64,000 nucleotides of DNA, taken from positions 124,001-188,000 of the forward strand of contig NZ_JALJCK010000011.1 of NCBI RefSeq assembly GCF_022899355.1, written 5' to 3'. Below are positions 1-8,952 of the stretch, in pieces. Every line of letters begins with the position of its first letter. Positions within the stretch are counted from its first letter, which is position 1. Both the position numbers and the translations under genes were made by a program. The notes below the pieces were generated by a model, which was not told the DNA's origin, made no database searches, and saw only the letters and a list, made by a program, of their open reading frames with translations. Origin of the DNA: Shinella yambaruensis. GTDB lineage: Bacteria > Pseudomonadota > Alphaproteobacteria > Rhizobiales > Rhizobiaceae.

Positions 1-786
1 ATGCTGATCATCCTCGGGCTGATCGTGCTCGCGATCTTCGCGCCGCTGCTGGCGCCGTACTCGCCCTATGTCGGCGATCTCGCCAAATCCCGCCTGCTGC
101 CGCCGGACGCTGCCCATTGGCTCGGCACGGACGACCAGGGCCGCGACATCCTCTCGCGCCTCATCTACGGCTCGCGCCTGACGCTCCAGGTCGTGGTGCT
201 GGTCGCCATCATCGCCGCGCCGCTCGGCCTTCTGGTCGGCACGGTCGCCGGTTATGCCGGCGGCTGGGTGGATGCGGTGCTGATGCGTATCACCGACATC
301 TTCCTCGCCTTCCCGAAGCTCGTTCTGGCGCTCGCCTTCGTCGCGGCGCTCGGGCCCGGCATCGGCAATGCCATCATCGCCATCGCCATCACCTCCTGGC
401 CGCCCTATGCGCGCATTGCCCGCGCCGAGACGCTGACAGTGCGCAATTCCGACTATATCTCGGCCGTGCGGCTGATGGGCGCCTCGCCCTGGCGCATCGT
501 GCTGCGCCATATCATGCCGCTCTGCATCTCCTCGCTCATCGTGCGCGTGACGCTCGACATGGCGGGCATCATCCTCACAGCGGCAGGCCTCGGCTTCCTC
601 GGCCTCGGCGCGCAGCCGCCGCTGCCGGAATGGGGCGCAATGATCGCCTCCGGCCGCCGCTTCATCCTCGACCAGTGGTGGGTGGCCGCCATGCCGGGTT
701 TCGCCATCCTCGTCGTCAGCCTCGGCTTCAACCTTCTGGGCGACGGCCTGCGCGATGCGCTGGATCCGCGCGGGAGCAGCCAATGA
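1..786 (+). CDS. ABC transporter permease, DppC/OppC type (5' end probably cut by the window)
   Basis: Inner-membrane permease of a peptide/nickel-class ABC importer. The reading frame opens at base 1 already inside the first hydrophobic segment. DppC proteins usually have a further 15-30 residues before it, so the true start is probably upstream. The motif LGTDDQGRDILSRLIYG near residue 41 is the DppC/OppC signature. The cytoplasmic EAA loop follows as VRLMGASPWRIVLRHIMP near residue 156, and four to five more hydrophobic stretches are visible. The stop overlaps the start of the next gene (ATGA), so it is translationally coupled to two ATPases. No substrate-binding gene lies in the window, so the substrate cannot be named. 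Confidence 0.9.
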   Translation: MLIILGLIVLAIFAPLLAPYSPYVGDLAKSRLLPPDAAHWLGTDDQGRDILSRLIYGSRLTLQVVVLVAIIAAPLGLLVGTVAGYAGGWVDAVLMRITDIFLAFPKLVLALAFVAALGPGIGNAIIAIAITSWPPYARIARAETLTVRNSDYISAVRLMGASPWRIVLRHIMPLCISSLIVRVTLDMAGIILTAAGLGFLGLGAQPPLPEWGAMIASGRRFILDQWWVAAMPGFAILVVSLGFNLLGDGLRDALDPRGSSQ

Positions 787-1616
787 GCACGCTTCTCGAC
801 GTCAGGGACCTGCGTGTCTCCTTCCCCACCCGCACCGGCATGGTGGAGGCGGTGCGCGGCGTTTCCTTCACCCTCGGCCGCGAGCGGCTGGGCATCGTCG
901 GCGAAAGCGGCTCGGGCAAGTCGCAGACCGGCCGCGCCATCATGGGTCTGACGCCGGAGCATGGCCGCATCTCGGCGGAGAAGCTGGAGTTCAACGGCAT
1001 CGACCTCACCAAGGCGTCGAAGGCCGAGCGGCGCGCGCTGCGCGGCAAGCGCATCGCCATGATCCTGCAGGACCCGAAATATTCGCTCAACCCGGTCATG
1101 AGCATCGGCCGCCAGATCATCGAGACGCTGCGCACGCACGAGCCGGTCGGCAGGGCGGAGGCGCGCAGGCGGGCGCTCGACATGCTGGCCGCCGTGCAGA
1201 TCCGCGACCCGGAGCGCGTCTTCGACCTCTATCCGCACGAGGTCTCGGGCGGCATGGGCCAGCGCGCCATGATCGCCATGATGCTGGTGGCCGGCCCGGA
1301 ACTTTTGATCGCCGACGAGCCGACCTCGGCGCTCGACGTGACCGTGCAACTCGACGTGCTCGGCATCCTCCATCGGCTGGTGGCCGACCGCGGCATGGGG
1401 CTGATCTTCATCTCGCACGACCTCAGGCTCGTGTCGTCCTTCTGCGACCGGGTCATCGTCATGTATGCCGGGCGCATCGTCGAGGAACTGCCGGCCTCCC
1501 GGCTTTCCGAGGCCGAGCATCCCTATACGCGGGGCCTGCTCAACTGCATGCCGAAGATCGGGGTCGACCGGCATCCCCTGCCCGTCCTCGACCGCAAGCC
1601 GGAGTGGGCGCTATGA
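783..1616 (+). CDS. ABC transporter ATP-binding protein, DppD type
   Basis: First of two ATPases powering the peptide-class importer. Walker A GESGSGKSQTGRA lies near residue 39, the Q-loop is ILQDPKYSLNP, the ABC signature is VSGGMGQRAMIAMM and Walker B is LLIADEPTSALD. At 277 residues it is shorter than classical DppD (about 320), and the C-terminal oligopeptide/Fe-S-type extension is reduced. The start at 783 overlaps the permease stop by 4 nt and gives the standard N-terminus MSTLLDVRDLRVSF. Longer in-frame readings upstream run through the permease gene and are not real. Together with the next gene it forms the usual D/F ATPase heterodimer. Confidence 0.93.
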   Translation: MSTLLDVRDLRVSFPTRTGMVEAVRGVSFTLGRERLGIVGESGSGKSQTGRAIMGLTPEHGRISAEKLEFNGIDLTKASKAERRALRGKRIAMILQDPKYSLNPVMSIGRQIIETLRTHEPVGRAEARRRALDMLAAVQIRDPERVFDLYPHEVSGGMGQRAMIAMMLVAGPELLIADEPTSALDVTVQLDVLGILHRLVADRGMGLIFISHDLRLVSSFCDRVIVMYAGRIVEELPASRLSEAEHPYTRGLLNCMPKIGVDRHPLPVLDRKPEWAL

Positions 1617-2362
1617 CGGCGGCTCTCGCCATCGACGGCCTCAGCGTCGTCTTCGACGATTTCGTTGCCCTCGAGGATGTCAGCCTCACGGTGGCGCCCG
1701 GCGAATCCTTCGGGCTCGTCGGGGAATCCGGTTCCGGCAAATCGACGCTGCTGCGGGCGGTCGCCGGGCTCGCCCCGGTTTCCGCCGGCACGATTGTCGT
1801 TGACGGCAAGATGCTCGGCGACAAGCGCGACAAGGCCTTCTATCGGCAGGTGCAGATGGTGTTCCAGGATCCCTATGGATCGCTGCACCCGCGCCAGACG
1901 GTCGACCGGCTGCTGCTGGAACCGCTCGCCATCCACGGCTTCGACGATTCGGAAAGCCGCATCGTGCGGGCGCTGGATGAGGTGGGGCTCGGCGCGAGCT
2001 TCCGCTTCCGCTATTCGCACCAGCTCTCCGGCGGCCAGCGCCAGCGCGTGGCGATCGCCCGGGCGCTGATCCTCGAACCCTCCATCCTGCTGCTCGACGA
2101 GCCGACCTCCGCGCTCGATGCCTCCGTGCAGGCCGAGGTGCTGAACCTGCTCGAGCAGGTGCGCGCGGCGCGCAAGCTCACCTTCGTCATGGTCAGCCAC
2201 GACCTTGCCGTCGTCACCCATATGTGCGACCGGCTGATGGTGATGCAGCACGGGCAGGCGGTGGAACAGCTCGCCTCCACGGACCTTGCGGCGCACCGGG
2301 TGACGCAGGACTATACGCGCAGCCTGCTCACCGCCAGCGAAGGCTTCCGCCGCAACGGCTGA
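1613..2362 (+). CDS. ABC transporter ATP-binding protein, DppF type
   Basis: Second ATPase of the peptide-class importer, 249 residues. Walker A is GESGSGKSTLLRA near residue 38. The family-typical MVFQDPYGSLHPRQTV follows the Q-loop, with signature LSGGQRQRVAIARAL and Walker B ILLLDEPTSALD. It overlaps the preceding ATPase by 4 nt (ATGA). It is last in the operon and converges on the putR gene after only six bases, with no visible terminator. Shorter than E. coli DppF, it lacks the C-terminal oligopeptide-binding extension. Confidence 0.93.
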   Translation: MTAALAIDGLSVVFDDFVALEDVSLTVAPGESFGLVGESGSGKSTLLRAVAGLAPVSAGTIVVDGKMLGDKRDKAFYRQVQMVFQDPYGSLHPRQTVDRLLLEPLAIHGFDDSESRIVRALDEVGLGASFRFRYSHQLSGGQRQRVAIARALILEPSILLLDEPTSALDASVQAEVLNLLEQVRAARKLTFVMVSHDLAVVTHMCDRLMVMQHGQAVEQLASTDLAAHRVTQDYTRSLLTASEGFRRNG

Positions 2363-2368
2363 CCGGGT

Positions 2369-2842
2369 TCAGCGCCCGCCTTCCTTGATGGATTCCATGG
2401 CGACGGAGGTCGAGGTGCTGGCGACATTCGGCAGGCTGGAGATCTTCTCGCCCAGCACCTCCCGGTAGCGGCGGATATCGGCGGTGCGGATCTTGATCAG
2501 GTAGTCGAAACGGCCGGCGATCATGTGGCACTCCTCGACCTCCTTGATCTTGCGCACCGCGCTGTTGAAAGCGTTGAGCGCCGCCTCCTTGGTGTCCGAA
2601 AGCTTCACCTCGGCGAAGGCGACATGGTCGAGCCCGAGCTTCTTCGGGTTGAGCACGGCGCGGAAGCCGTCGATATAGCCGTCGCTGATCAGGCGCTGCA
2701 GGCGCAGCGTGCAGGGCGTCTTCGAAAGCCCGACGATTTCGGACATTTCGGTGATGGAAATCCGAGCATTTTCAACGAGAAGATCGAGGATCTTGCGGTC
2801 GATCGCGTCGATTTCGCCAGGAAACGGCTTTGCCTTGGACAT
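2369..2842 (-). CDS. putR: Lrp/AsnC-family regulator, PutR
   Basis: Transcriptional regulator of 157 residues with an N-terminal winged helix (IDRKILDLLVENARIS, then the recognition helix in EIVGLSKTPCTLRLQRL) and a C-terminal RAM effector domain (GRFDYLIKIRTADIRRY). It lies divergent to putA. In Agrobacterium and Rhodobacter, PutR of this family activates putA in response to proline, and the same role is inferred here. The ATG at 2842 is preferred over the GTG at 2851 because AGGTGAG sits six bases before the ATG. The PutA next door lacks the DNA-binding domain found in E. coli PutA, which fits the need for a separate regulator. Confidence 0.9.
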   Translation of the reverse strand: MSKAKPFPGEIDAIDRKILDLLVENARISITEMSEIVGLSKTPCTLRLQRLISDGYIDGFRAVLNPKKLGLDHVAFAEVKLSDTKEAALNAFNSAVRKIKEVEECHMIAGRFDYLIKIRTADIRRYREVLGEKISSLPNVASTSTSVAMESIKEGGR

Positions 2843-2865
2843 TTGTCTCACCTAAAGCGCCAATA

Positions 2866-2900
2866 TATGGAGATAGCTCCTGTCTATACGCATATAATGG
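2866..2900 (+). promoter_or_regulatory. Probable putA promoter with dyad at -35
   Basis: A perfect TATAAT stands at 2893-2898 on the plus strand. The -35 position has no good hexamer and is instead covered by the dyad GGAGATAGCTCC (2869-2880). A strong -10 with a poor -35 overlapped by a dyad is what an activator-dependent putA promoter would look like. PutR as the activator is inferred. Confidence 0.45.
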
Positions 2901-3006
2901 TGAGAAAGTCGCACGGCAATCGACTATGTTCCGCGCCAGCGCCATGAGGCTGGAATGCATCGGCAAGCGGTGTATCCTCTCCTCGCATCCAGTGGCCGAA
3001 CCCGAG

Positions 3007-6000
3007 ATGGTGATGGAAATGGTCCAGTCTGCAAACGAACAACAAATCTCCGCTTTCGCTGACTTCGCGCCGCCGATCCGGCCGCAGGGCGAATTGCGCC
3101 AGCGCATCACCGCCGCCTACCGCACGCCGGAAGAGGACGCGGTCCGGCCGCTGCTCGAAAAGGCCACACTGCCGGCCGATGTCGCCGCGCGCATCCGCGA
3201 GACGGCACGCACGCTGATCGTCGCGCTGCGCGCCAAGCACAAGGGCTCGGGCGTCGAGGGGCTGGTGCATGAATATTCGCTCTACAGCCAGGAGGGCGTC
3301 GCGCTGATGTGCCTTGCCGAGGCGCTGCTGCGCATTCCAGACAATGCCACGCGCGACGCGCTGATCCGCGACAAGATTTCGGAAGGCGACTGGAAGTCGC
3401 ATATGGGGGGCGGCCGCTCGCTCTTCGTCAATGCCGCCACCTGGGGCCTCGTGGTCACGGGCAAGCTGACCTCCACCGTCAACGACCGCGGCCTTTCCGC
3501 CGCCCTCACGCGTCTCATCGCCCGCTGCGGCGAGCCGGTCATCCGCCGCGGCGTCGACATGGCCATGCGCATGATGGGCGAGCAGTTCGTCACCGGCGAG
3601 ACGATCGACGAGGCGCTGCGCAATTCGCGCGCCCTGGAGCGCAAGGGCTTCCGCTATTCCTACGACATGCTCGGCGAGGCGGCGACGACGGCCGCGGATG
3701 CGGAACGCTATTATCGCGACTACGAGAACGCCATCCACGCCATCGGCAAGGCCTCGGCCGGCCGCGGCATCTATGAAGGTCCCGGCATCTCGATCAAGCT
3801 GTCCGCGCTGCATCCGCGCTACGTGCGCGCCCAGGCCGAACGGGTGATGGGCGAGCTGCTGCCGAAGGTGAAGGCGCTCGCCGCCATCGCGAAGTCCTAC
3901 AATATCGGCCTCAACATCGATGCCGAGGAGGCCGACCGGCTGGAACTGTCGCTCGATCTTCTGGAAGAGCTTTGCCACGATCCGGCCCTTGCGGGCTGGG
4001 ACGGCGTCGGCTTCGTGGTGCAGGCCTATGGCAAGCGCTGCCCCTTCGTGCTCGATTTCATCATCGACCTTGCCCGCCGCTCCAACCGGCGCATCATGGT
4101 ACGCCTCGTCAAGGGCGCCTATTGGGACGCCGAGATCAAGCGCGCGCAGCTCGACGGGCTGGAAGAGTTCCCCGTCTTCACGCGCAAGATCCACACGGAT
4201 GTCTCCTACATCGCCTGCGCCCGGAAACTGCTGGCGGCGAAGGATGTGGTCTTTCCGCAGTTCGCCACGCACAACGCCCAGTCGCTCGCCATGATCTACC
4301 AGCTCGCAGGCCCGGATTTCCGCGTCGGCGACTACGAGTTCCAGTGCCTGCACGGCATGGGCGAGCCGCTCTACGACGAGGTCGTCGGCGAGGAGAAGCT
4401 GAACCGTCCGTGCCGCATCTATGCGCCGGTCGGCACGCATGAGACGCTGCTGGCCTATCTCGTCCGCCGCCTGCTGGAAAACGGTGCGAACTCCTCCTTC
4501 GTCAACCGCATCGCCGATCCCGCTATCTCGGTCGACGAGCTCATTGCCGATCCGGCCGCCGTGGTGCGCGCCATGCCGGTGCCGGGCGGCAAGCATGACA
4601 AGATCGCGCTTCCGGCGGAACTCTACGGCAAGGGTCGCCTGAACTCCGCCGGTCTCGACCTTTCCAACGAGGCGGTGCTGGCGAAGCTGGCGCAGGACCT
4701 TGCGAAGACGGCTGCCGTCGAATGGAAGGCCGCGCCCAAGATCGCCGACGGCTCCAGCGAGGGCGAGCGGCGGCCGGTGCTCAATCCGGCCGATCACAGG
4801 GACATGGTCGGCACCGTCGTCGAGACGACGGATGCGGGCGTCGCGAAGGCTGCGAGGCTTGCGCTCGAAGCGGCCCCGGCCTGGGCCGCCGTGCCGCCGC
4901 GCGAGCGCGGCGATCGGCTCGACCGCGCCGCCGACCTGATGCAGGCCGAGATCGCGACGCTGATCGGCCTTGCCATCCGCGAGGCGGGCAAATCCGCCGC
5001 CAACGCCATTGCCGAGGTGCGCGAGGCGATCGACTTCCTGCGCTACTATGCCGAACAGGCGCGGCGCACGCTCGGCGCCGGCCATGCGCCGCTCGGCCCG
5101 ATCGTCTGCATCAGCCCGTGGAACTTCCCGCTGGCGATCTTCACCGGCCAGATCGCGGCCGCGCTCGTCGCCGGCAACCCGGTGCTTGCGAAACCGGCGG
5201 AGGAAACGCCGCTGATCGCCGCCGAGGCCGTGCGCATCCTGCATGAAGCCGGCATTCCGGCCGGCGCGCTGCAATTGCTGCCCGGCGACGGCCGCGTCGG
5301 TGCCGCCCTTGTCAGTGCGCCGGAAACGGCGGGCGTCATGTTCACCGGCTCGACGGAAGTTGCCCGCCTCATCCAGAAGGAACTCTCCGGCCGTCTCTCG
5401 CCGGCCGGCAAGCCGATCCCGCTGATCGCCGAAACCGGCGGGCAGAATGCGATGATCGTCGATTCCTCGGCGCTTGCCGAACAGGTGGTGTTCGATGTCA
5501 TCGCGTCCGCCTTCGACAGCGCCGGCCAGCGCTGCTCGGCGCTGCGCGTGCTGTGCCTGCAGGAGGACGTCGCCGACCGCACGCTCACCATGCTGAAGGG
5601 CGCGCTTGCCGAACTCACGATCGGCCGCACCGACAAGCTCAATGTCGACACCGGCCCGGTCATCACCGCGGAGGCGAAGCAGACGATCGAGGCGCATATC
5701 GAGAAGATGCGCGCGCGCGGCCGCAAGATCGAGCAGGTGGCGCTGCCCGCGGAAGCTGCCCGCGGCACCTTCGTTTCGCCCACCATCATCGAGCTGCAAT
5801 CGCTTGCCGATCTGGAGCGCGAAGTGTTCGGTCCGGTCCTGCATGTCATCCGCTACAAGCGCGAGGATGTCGACCGCCTGATCGACGATATCAACGCGAC
5901 GGGCTATGGCCTCACCTTCGGCCTGCACACGCGCCTCGACGAGACGATCGCCCATGTCACCAGCCGCGTGAAGGCGGGCAATATCTACGTCAACCGCAAC

Positions 6001-6705
6001 ATTATCGGCGCCATCGTCGGCTTGCAGCCGTTCGGCGGCCGGGGGCTCTCGGGCACCGGGCCCAAGGCCGGCGGTCCGCTCTATATCGGCCGCCTCGTGC
6101 AGGTGCCGCCGGTTCCCCCGCAGCACAGCTCCGTGCATATTCAGCCGGCGGTGCTCGATTTCGCCCAATGGCTGCGCGGCAAGGGTAAGGCCGGGCTTTC
6201 CGATCAGGTCCGCGATCTCGGCAGCAATTCGGCGCTCGGGCTGGACCTCGAGCTTCCCGGCCCCGTCGGCGAAAAGAACCTCTATGCGCTCCATCCGCGC
6301 GGCCGGATCCTCCTCGCGCCGGCGACGGAAGAGGGGCTGCTCGCCCAGCTCGGCGCGGTGTTCGCCACCGGCAACAGGGCGGTGATCGACGCCGCCTCCG
6401 GTCTCCAGCCCGCGCTTGCCGGCCTTCCGGCGAGCCTTGCAGCGCTAGTCTCCTGGTCCTCCGACTGGGCGGCGGATGGTCCCTATGCGGGGGCGCTCGT
6501 CGAAGGGGACGGGGACAGGGTGATCGAGGCCGCCCGCCGTATCGCCGCGCTGCCCGGCCCGCTCGTCCTGACGCAGGCCGCCACCACGGCGGAAATCCGG
6601 GCGGGGGCGGATGCCTATTGCCTCAATTGGCTGCTCGAAGAGGTCTCGACCTCCATCAACACGGCCGCTGCCGGCGGCAATGCCAGCCTGATGAGCATCG
6701 GCTAA
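3007..6705 (+). CDS. putA: Bifunctional proline dehydrogenase / L-glutamate gamma-semialdehyde dehydrogenase
   Basis: Oxidises L-proline to glutamate in two steps, channelling the P5C/semialdehyde intermediate and passing electrons to quinone through FAD. It has about 1,232 residues. The proline dehydrogenase barrel includes MVRLVKGAYWDAEIKRAQ and VFPQFATHN. The aldehyde dehydrogenase domain has the catalytic Glu in IAETGGQNA (about residue 809) and Cys in GQRCSAL (about residue 843). A C-terminal ALDH-like trapping domain follows after about residue 1000, as in long type-B PutA. There is no N-terminal ribbon-helix-helix. The start is uncertain among ATGs at 3007, 3013 and 3019; the frame stays open upstream to 2830, but conserved sequence begins after 3019. 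It is divergent from putR. Confidence 0.96.
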   Translation: MVMEMVQSANEQQISAFADFAPPIRPQGELRQRITAAYRTPEEDAVRPLLEKATLPADVAARIRETARTLIVALRAKHKGSGVEGLVHEYSLYSQEGVALMCLAEALLRIPDNATRDALIRDKISEGDWKSHMGGGRSLFVNAATWGLVVTGKLTSTVNDRGLSAALTRLIARCGEPVIRRGVDMAMRMMGEQFVTGETIDEALRNSRALERKGFRYSYDMLGEAATTAADAERYYRDYENAIHAIGKASAGRGIYEGPGISIKLSALHPRYVRAQAERVMGELLPKVKALAAIAKSYNIGLNIDAEEADRLELSLDLLEELCHDPALAGWDGVGFVVQAYGKRCPFVLDFIIDLARRSNRRIMVRLVKGAYWDAEIKRAQLDGLEEFPVFTRKIHTDVSYIACARKLLAAKDVVFPQFATHNAQSLAMIYQLAGPDFRVGDYEFQCLHGMGEPLYDEVVGEEKLNRPCRIYAPVGTHETLLAYLVRRLLENGANSSFVNRIADPAISVDELIADPAAVVRAMPVPGGKHDKIALPAELYGKGRLNSAGLDLSNEAVLAKLAQDLAKTAAVEWKAAPKIADGSSEGERRPVLNPADHRDMVGTVVETTDAGVAKAARLALEAAPAWAAVPPRERGDRLDRAADLMQAEIATLIGLAIREAGKSAANAIAEVREAIDFLRYYAEQARRTLGAGHAPLGPIVCISPWNFPLAIFTGQIAAALVAGNPVLAKPAEETPLIAAEAVRILHEAGIPAGALQLLPGDGRVGAALVSAPETAGVMFTGSTEVARLIQKELSGRLSPAGKPIPLIAETGGQNAMIVDSSALAEQVVFDVIASAFDSAGQRCSALRVLCLQEDVADRTLTMLKGALAELTIGRTDKLNVDTGPVITAEAKQTIEAHIEKMRARGRKIEQVALPAEAARGTFVSPTIIELQSLADLEREVFGPVLHVIRYKREDVDRLIDDINATGYGLTFGLHTRLDETIAHVTSRVKAGNIYVNRNIIGAIVGLQPFGGRGLSGTGPKAGGPLYIGRLVQVPPVPPQHSSVHIQPAVLDFAQWLRGKGKAGLSDQVRDLGSNSALGLDLELPGPVGEKNLYALHPRGRILLAPATEEGLLAQLGAVFATGNRAVIDAASGLQPALAGLPASLAALVSWSSDWAADGPYAGALVEGDGDRVIEAARRIAALPGPLVLTQAATTAEIRAGADAYCLNWLLEEVSTSINTAAAGGNASLMSIG

Positions 6706-6720
6706 GGCATCCTCGAAATC

Positions 6721-6754
6721 CGGGCTGCTCCTTCGAGCGGCCCGTTTTCGTTTT
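6721..6754 (+). terminator. Rho-independent terminator after putA
   Basis: The arms CGGGCTGCTC and GAGCGGCCCG flank a CTTC loop. One T-G pair interrupts the stem, and TTTTCGTTTT follows. It lies 16 bases past the putA stop and faces the end of ubiX. Confidence 0.88.
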
Positions 6755-6758
6755 CCAG

Positions 6759-7337
6759 CTATCCGGCCCCCTCCCAGGGCTTGGCAAGGGACGGGTGCGG
6801 CATCGCCAGCAGGTCTATCGCGCGGGCGGCGAGGTGGTCGACGATGTCGGCCACGGATTGCGGGCGATGGTAGAAGGCCGGCACCGGGGGCATGACGATC
6901 GCGCCCATTTCCGTCACGGCACACATGTTGCGCAGATGGCCGAGATGGAGCGGTGTCTCGCGCGCCAGAAGGATAAGCCGGCGGCGTTCCTTCAGTTGCA
7001 CATCGGCGGCGCGGCCGATCAGCGTGTCGGTCCGGCCGGTGGCGATGGCCGACAGCGTCTGCATGGAGCAGGGGGCGACAATCATGCCGCGGACGGGGAA
7101 CGAGCCGCTGGCGACCGATGCGCCGATATCGCCTGTCGGATGATGGCGATGGACGAGCGGCAACAGGCGTTCCAGCGCGTCCGCGCCGCATTCGAGGTCC
7201 AGCGTGCGGCGCGCGGCATCGGAGACCACGAGATGGATCTCGATATCGCCGAGCGCGGCAAGGCGCTCGACGATACGCACGGCCAGCGCCGCGCCGGAAG
7301 CGCCCGTGATGCCGACGATCACCCGTTCGGGGCTCAT
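6759..7337 (-). CDS. ubiX: UbiX-family flavin prenyltransferase
   Basis: Makes prenylated FMN, the cofactor of UbiD decarboxylases, from FMN and dimethylallyl phosphate. The 192 residues open with VIVGITGASGAALAVRIVE, the flavin-binding GITGASG loop. MIVAPCSMQTLSAIATG and the C-terminal MPPVPAFYHRPQSVADIVDH are also diagnostic. The ATG at 7337 overlaps the ubiD stop (ATGA), so cofactor synthesis and decarboxylase are co-translated. The partner and the neighbouring ubiTUV suggest ubiquinone synthesis; an aromatic-acid decarboxylase role cannot be excluded. Confidence 0.94.
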   Translation of the reverse strand: MSPERVIVGITGASGAALAVRIVERLAALGDIEIHLVVSDAARRTLDLECGADALERLLPLVHRHHPTGDIGASVASGSFPVRGMIVAPCSMQTLSAIATGRTDTLIGRAADVQLKERRRLILLARETPLHLGHLRNMCAVTEMGAIVMPPVPAFYHRPQSVADIVDHLAARAIDLLAMPHPSLAKPWEGAG

Positions 7338-8845
7338 GCGACCGGCTCCGAAAGGCCGAGAAAGGCCCAGAGGCCGTCCACCTTGGCGACGACGTCGGGT
7401 GCCATGGCGAGGACCCGTCCCCATTCCCGCTCGCTCTCCGTGCCGATCTTCCGTGTCGCATCCAGCCCGAGCTTGCCGCCAAGGCCGGATTTCGGGGAAG
7501 CGAAGTCGAGATAGTCGATCGGCGTGTTTTCCACGAGCATCAGGTCGCGGCTGGCATCGAAGCGGGTGGAGAGCGCCCAGATCACGTCCGGCCAGCTTTT
7601 CACATCGATGTCGCCATCGACGGCGATGATCAGCTTGGTGTAGCTGAACTGCGGCAGCATGGACCAGAGACCCATCATCACCCGCCGCGCCTGGCCGGGA
7701 TAGCGCTTGTCGATGGAAACCACCATGGCACGGTAGGAGCAGGCTTCGGGCGGCAGCCACAGGTCGAGGATCTCCGGGAACTGGCGCTTCACCAGCGGCA
7801 CGAAGAGCGCGTTCATCGCCTCCCCCAGCCTCGACGGCTCGTCCGGCGGCCGGCCGGTATAGGTGGAGAGGTAGAGCGGGTTCTTGCGCAGGGTGATCGC
7901 CGAGAGCGTCGTGACCGGGAAGGGCTCGACGGCATTGTAATAGCCGGTGTGGTCGCCATAGGGGCCTTCGTCCGCCGTCTCGCTGGCCGAGACCGTGCCT
8001 TCCAGCACGATTTCCGCGCTGGCGGGGATGGGCAGCGGCACGGTGAGGCCACAGGCCGTCTCCTGTCGCCGGCCGTTCAGCACACCAGCAAAGCTGAGTT
8101 CGCTCATGCCGTCGGGCAGCGGCATGACGGCGGCAAGGATCGTCGCCGGATCGGCACCGATGACGACCGCGACGGGCATGTCGCGCCCGGCCGCCTGCCA
8201 GAGGCGATGGTGGCGCGCCCCGCCGCGATGGGCGAGCCAGCGCATGATGAGCCGGTCCTTGCCGAGCTTCTGCATGCGGTAGATGCCGACATTGATGTCC
8301 GCCGGATCGTCCGGCGCCCGGGTGATGACGAGCGGCCAGGTGACGAGCGGGGCGGGCTCGCCCGGCCAGCAGGTCTGGATCGGCAGGCGGTCGAGATCGG
8401 CCTCCTCGCCCTGCCAGACGGTCGCCTGGCAGGGCGCGCGGCGCCTTTCGCGCGGATGCATCGAGAGCGCGGCTTTCAGATGAGGCAGCTTCTGCCAGGC
8501 ATCGCGCAGGGAGCGCGGCGGCTGCGGGTCGCGCAGGTCCGCGAGGAAGGCGGCAAGGCGCGGCAGGCCGCCGGCCTCAAGGCCGAAACCCCATTCGATG
8601 CGCTCGCGTGTGCCGAAGAGATTGGCGAGAAGCGGGATAGGCTGGACACGGCCCGCGGCATCCACCGGCCGTTCGAAGAGCAGCGCCGGTCCGCCCTCGG
8701 CCAGCACGCGGCGGTGGATTTCCGTCACCTCGTGGACGAGCGAGACGGGCTCGGCGATGCGCACCAGCCTTTCCCGCCGCTCCAGCAGGGCGACGAAATC
8801 CTGAAGGCTCTCGAAACGGGGCGGAACGGGGGTATCGGCTTTCAT
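7334..8845 (-). CDS. ubiD: UbiD-family 3-octaprenyl-4-hydroxybenzoate decarboxylase
   Basis: prFMN-dependent decarboxylase of 503 residues, close to the usual UbiD length. It is expected to decarboxylate octaprenyl- or decaprenyl-4-hydroxybenzoate in ubiquinone synthesis. Family motifs include EGPYGDHTGYYNAVEPFP, carrying the catalytic acidic residues, and YTGRPPDEPSRLGEAMNALF. The ATG at 8845 (MKADTPVPPRF) is chosen because AAGGGTG lies a few bases upstream; the frame stays open to 8908. It is upstream of and overlapping ubiX. The FNR-type box at 8880-8893 lies close by, but no -10 element is found at the right distance on this side. Confidence 0.93.
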   Translation of the reverse strand: MKADTPVPPRFESLQDFVALLERRERLVRIAEPVSLVHEVTEIHRRVLAEGGPALLFERPVDAAGRVQPIPLLANLFGTRERIEWGFGLEAGGLPRLAAFLADLRDPQPPRSLRDAWQKLPHLKAALSMHPRERRRAPCQATVWQGEEADLDRLPIQTCWPGEPAPLVTWPLVITRAPDDPADINVGIYRMQKLGKDRLIMRWLAHRGGARHHRLWQAAGRDMPVAVVIGADPATILAAVMPLPDGMSELSFAGVLNGRRQETACGLTVPLPIPASAEIVLEGTVSASETADEGPYGDHTGYYNAVEPFPVTTLSAITLRKNPLYLSTYTGRPPDEPSRLGEAMNALFVPLVKRQFPEILDLWLPPEACSYRAMVVSIDKRYPGQARRVMMGLWSMLPQFSYTKLIIAVDGDIDVKSWPDVIWALSTRFDASRDLMLVENTPIDYLDFASPKSGLGGKLGLDATRKIGTESEREWGRVLAMAPDVVAKVDGLWAFLGLSEPVA

Positions 8846-8878
8846 GCGGCACCCTTGCAGGGGAAAAATGTTGTGGTC

Positions 8879-8918
8879 TTTGACCTGGCGCAAATTCCCG
8901 CGGTGCAAGGCTCCCTAG
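8879..8918 (+). promoter_or_regulatory. FNR/NnrR-type box and -10 element for ubiTUV
   Basis: TTGACCTGGCGCAA (8880-8893) fits TTG-N8-CAA. CTAGGG starts at 8915, its CTAG centred 30 bp from the box centre. With the box at -41.5 the transcript would start near 8928, leaving about 25 bases before ubiT. The arrangement points towards ubiT and not ubiD. Confidence 0.72.
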
Positions 8919-8952
8919 GGTCGGGTATTCGTTTCTGCCGAAGGCCAGCCGC

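Noticed and set aside
2884-6294. Open minus-strand frame of 1,136 codons antisense to putA
   Set aside because: It mirrors the codon pattern of putA in a high-GC genome, has no recognisable domain, and putA is unambiguous.
8845-8894. ubiD as a target of the box at 8880-8893
   Set aside because: No CTAG-like -10 lies 29-30 bp away on the minus strand, and the box centre is only about 41 bases from the ubiD ATG. The signal points to ubiT.
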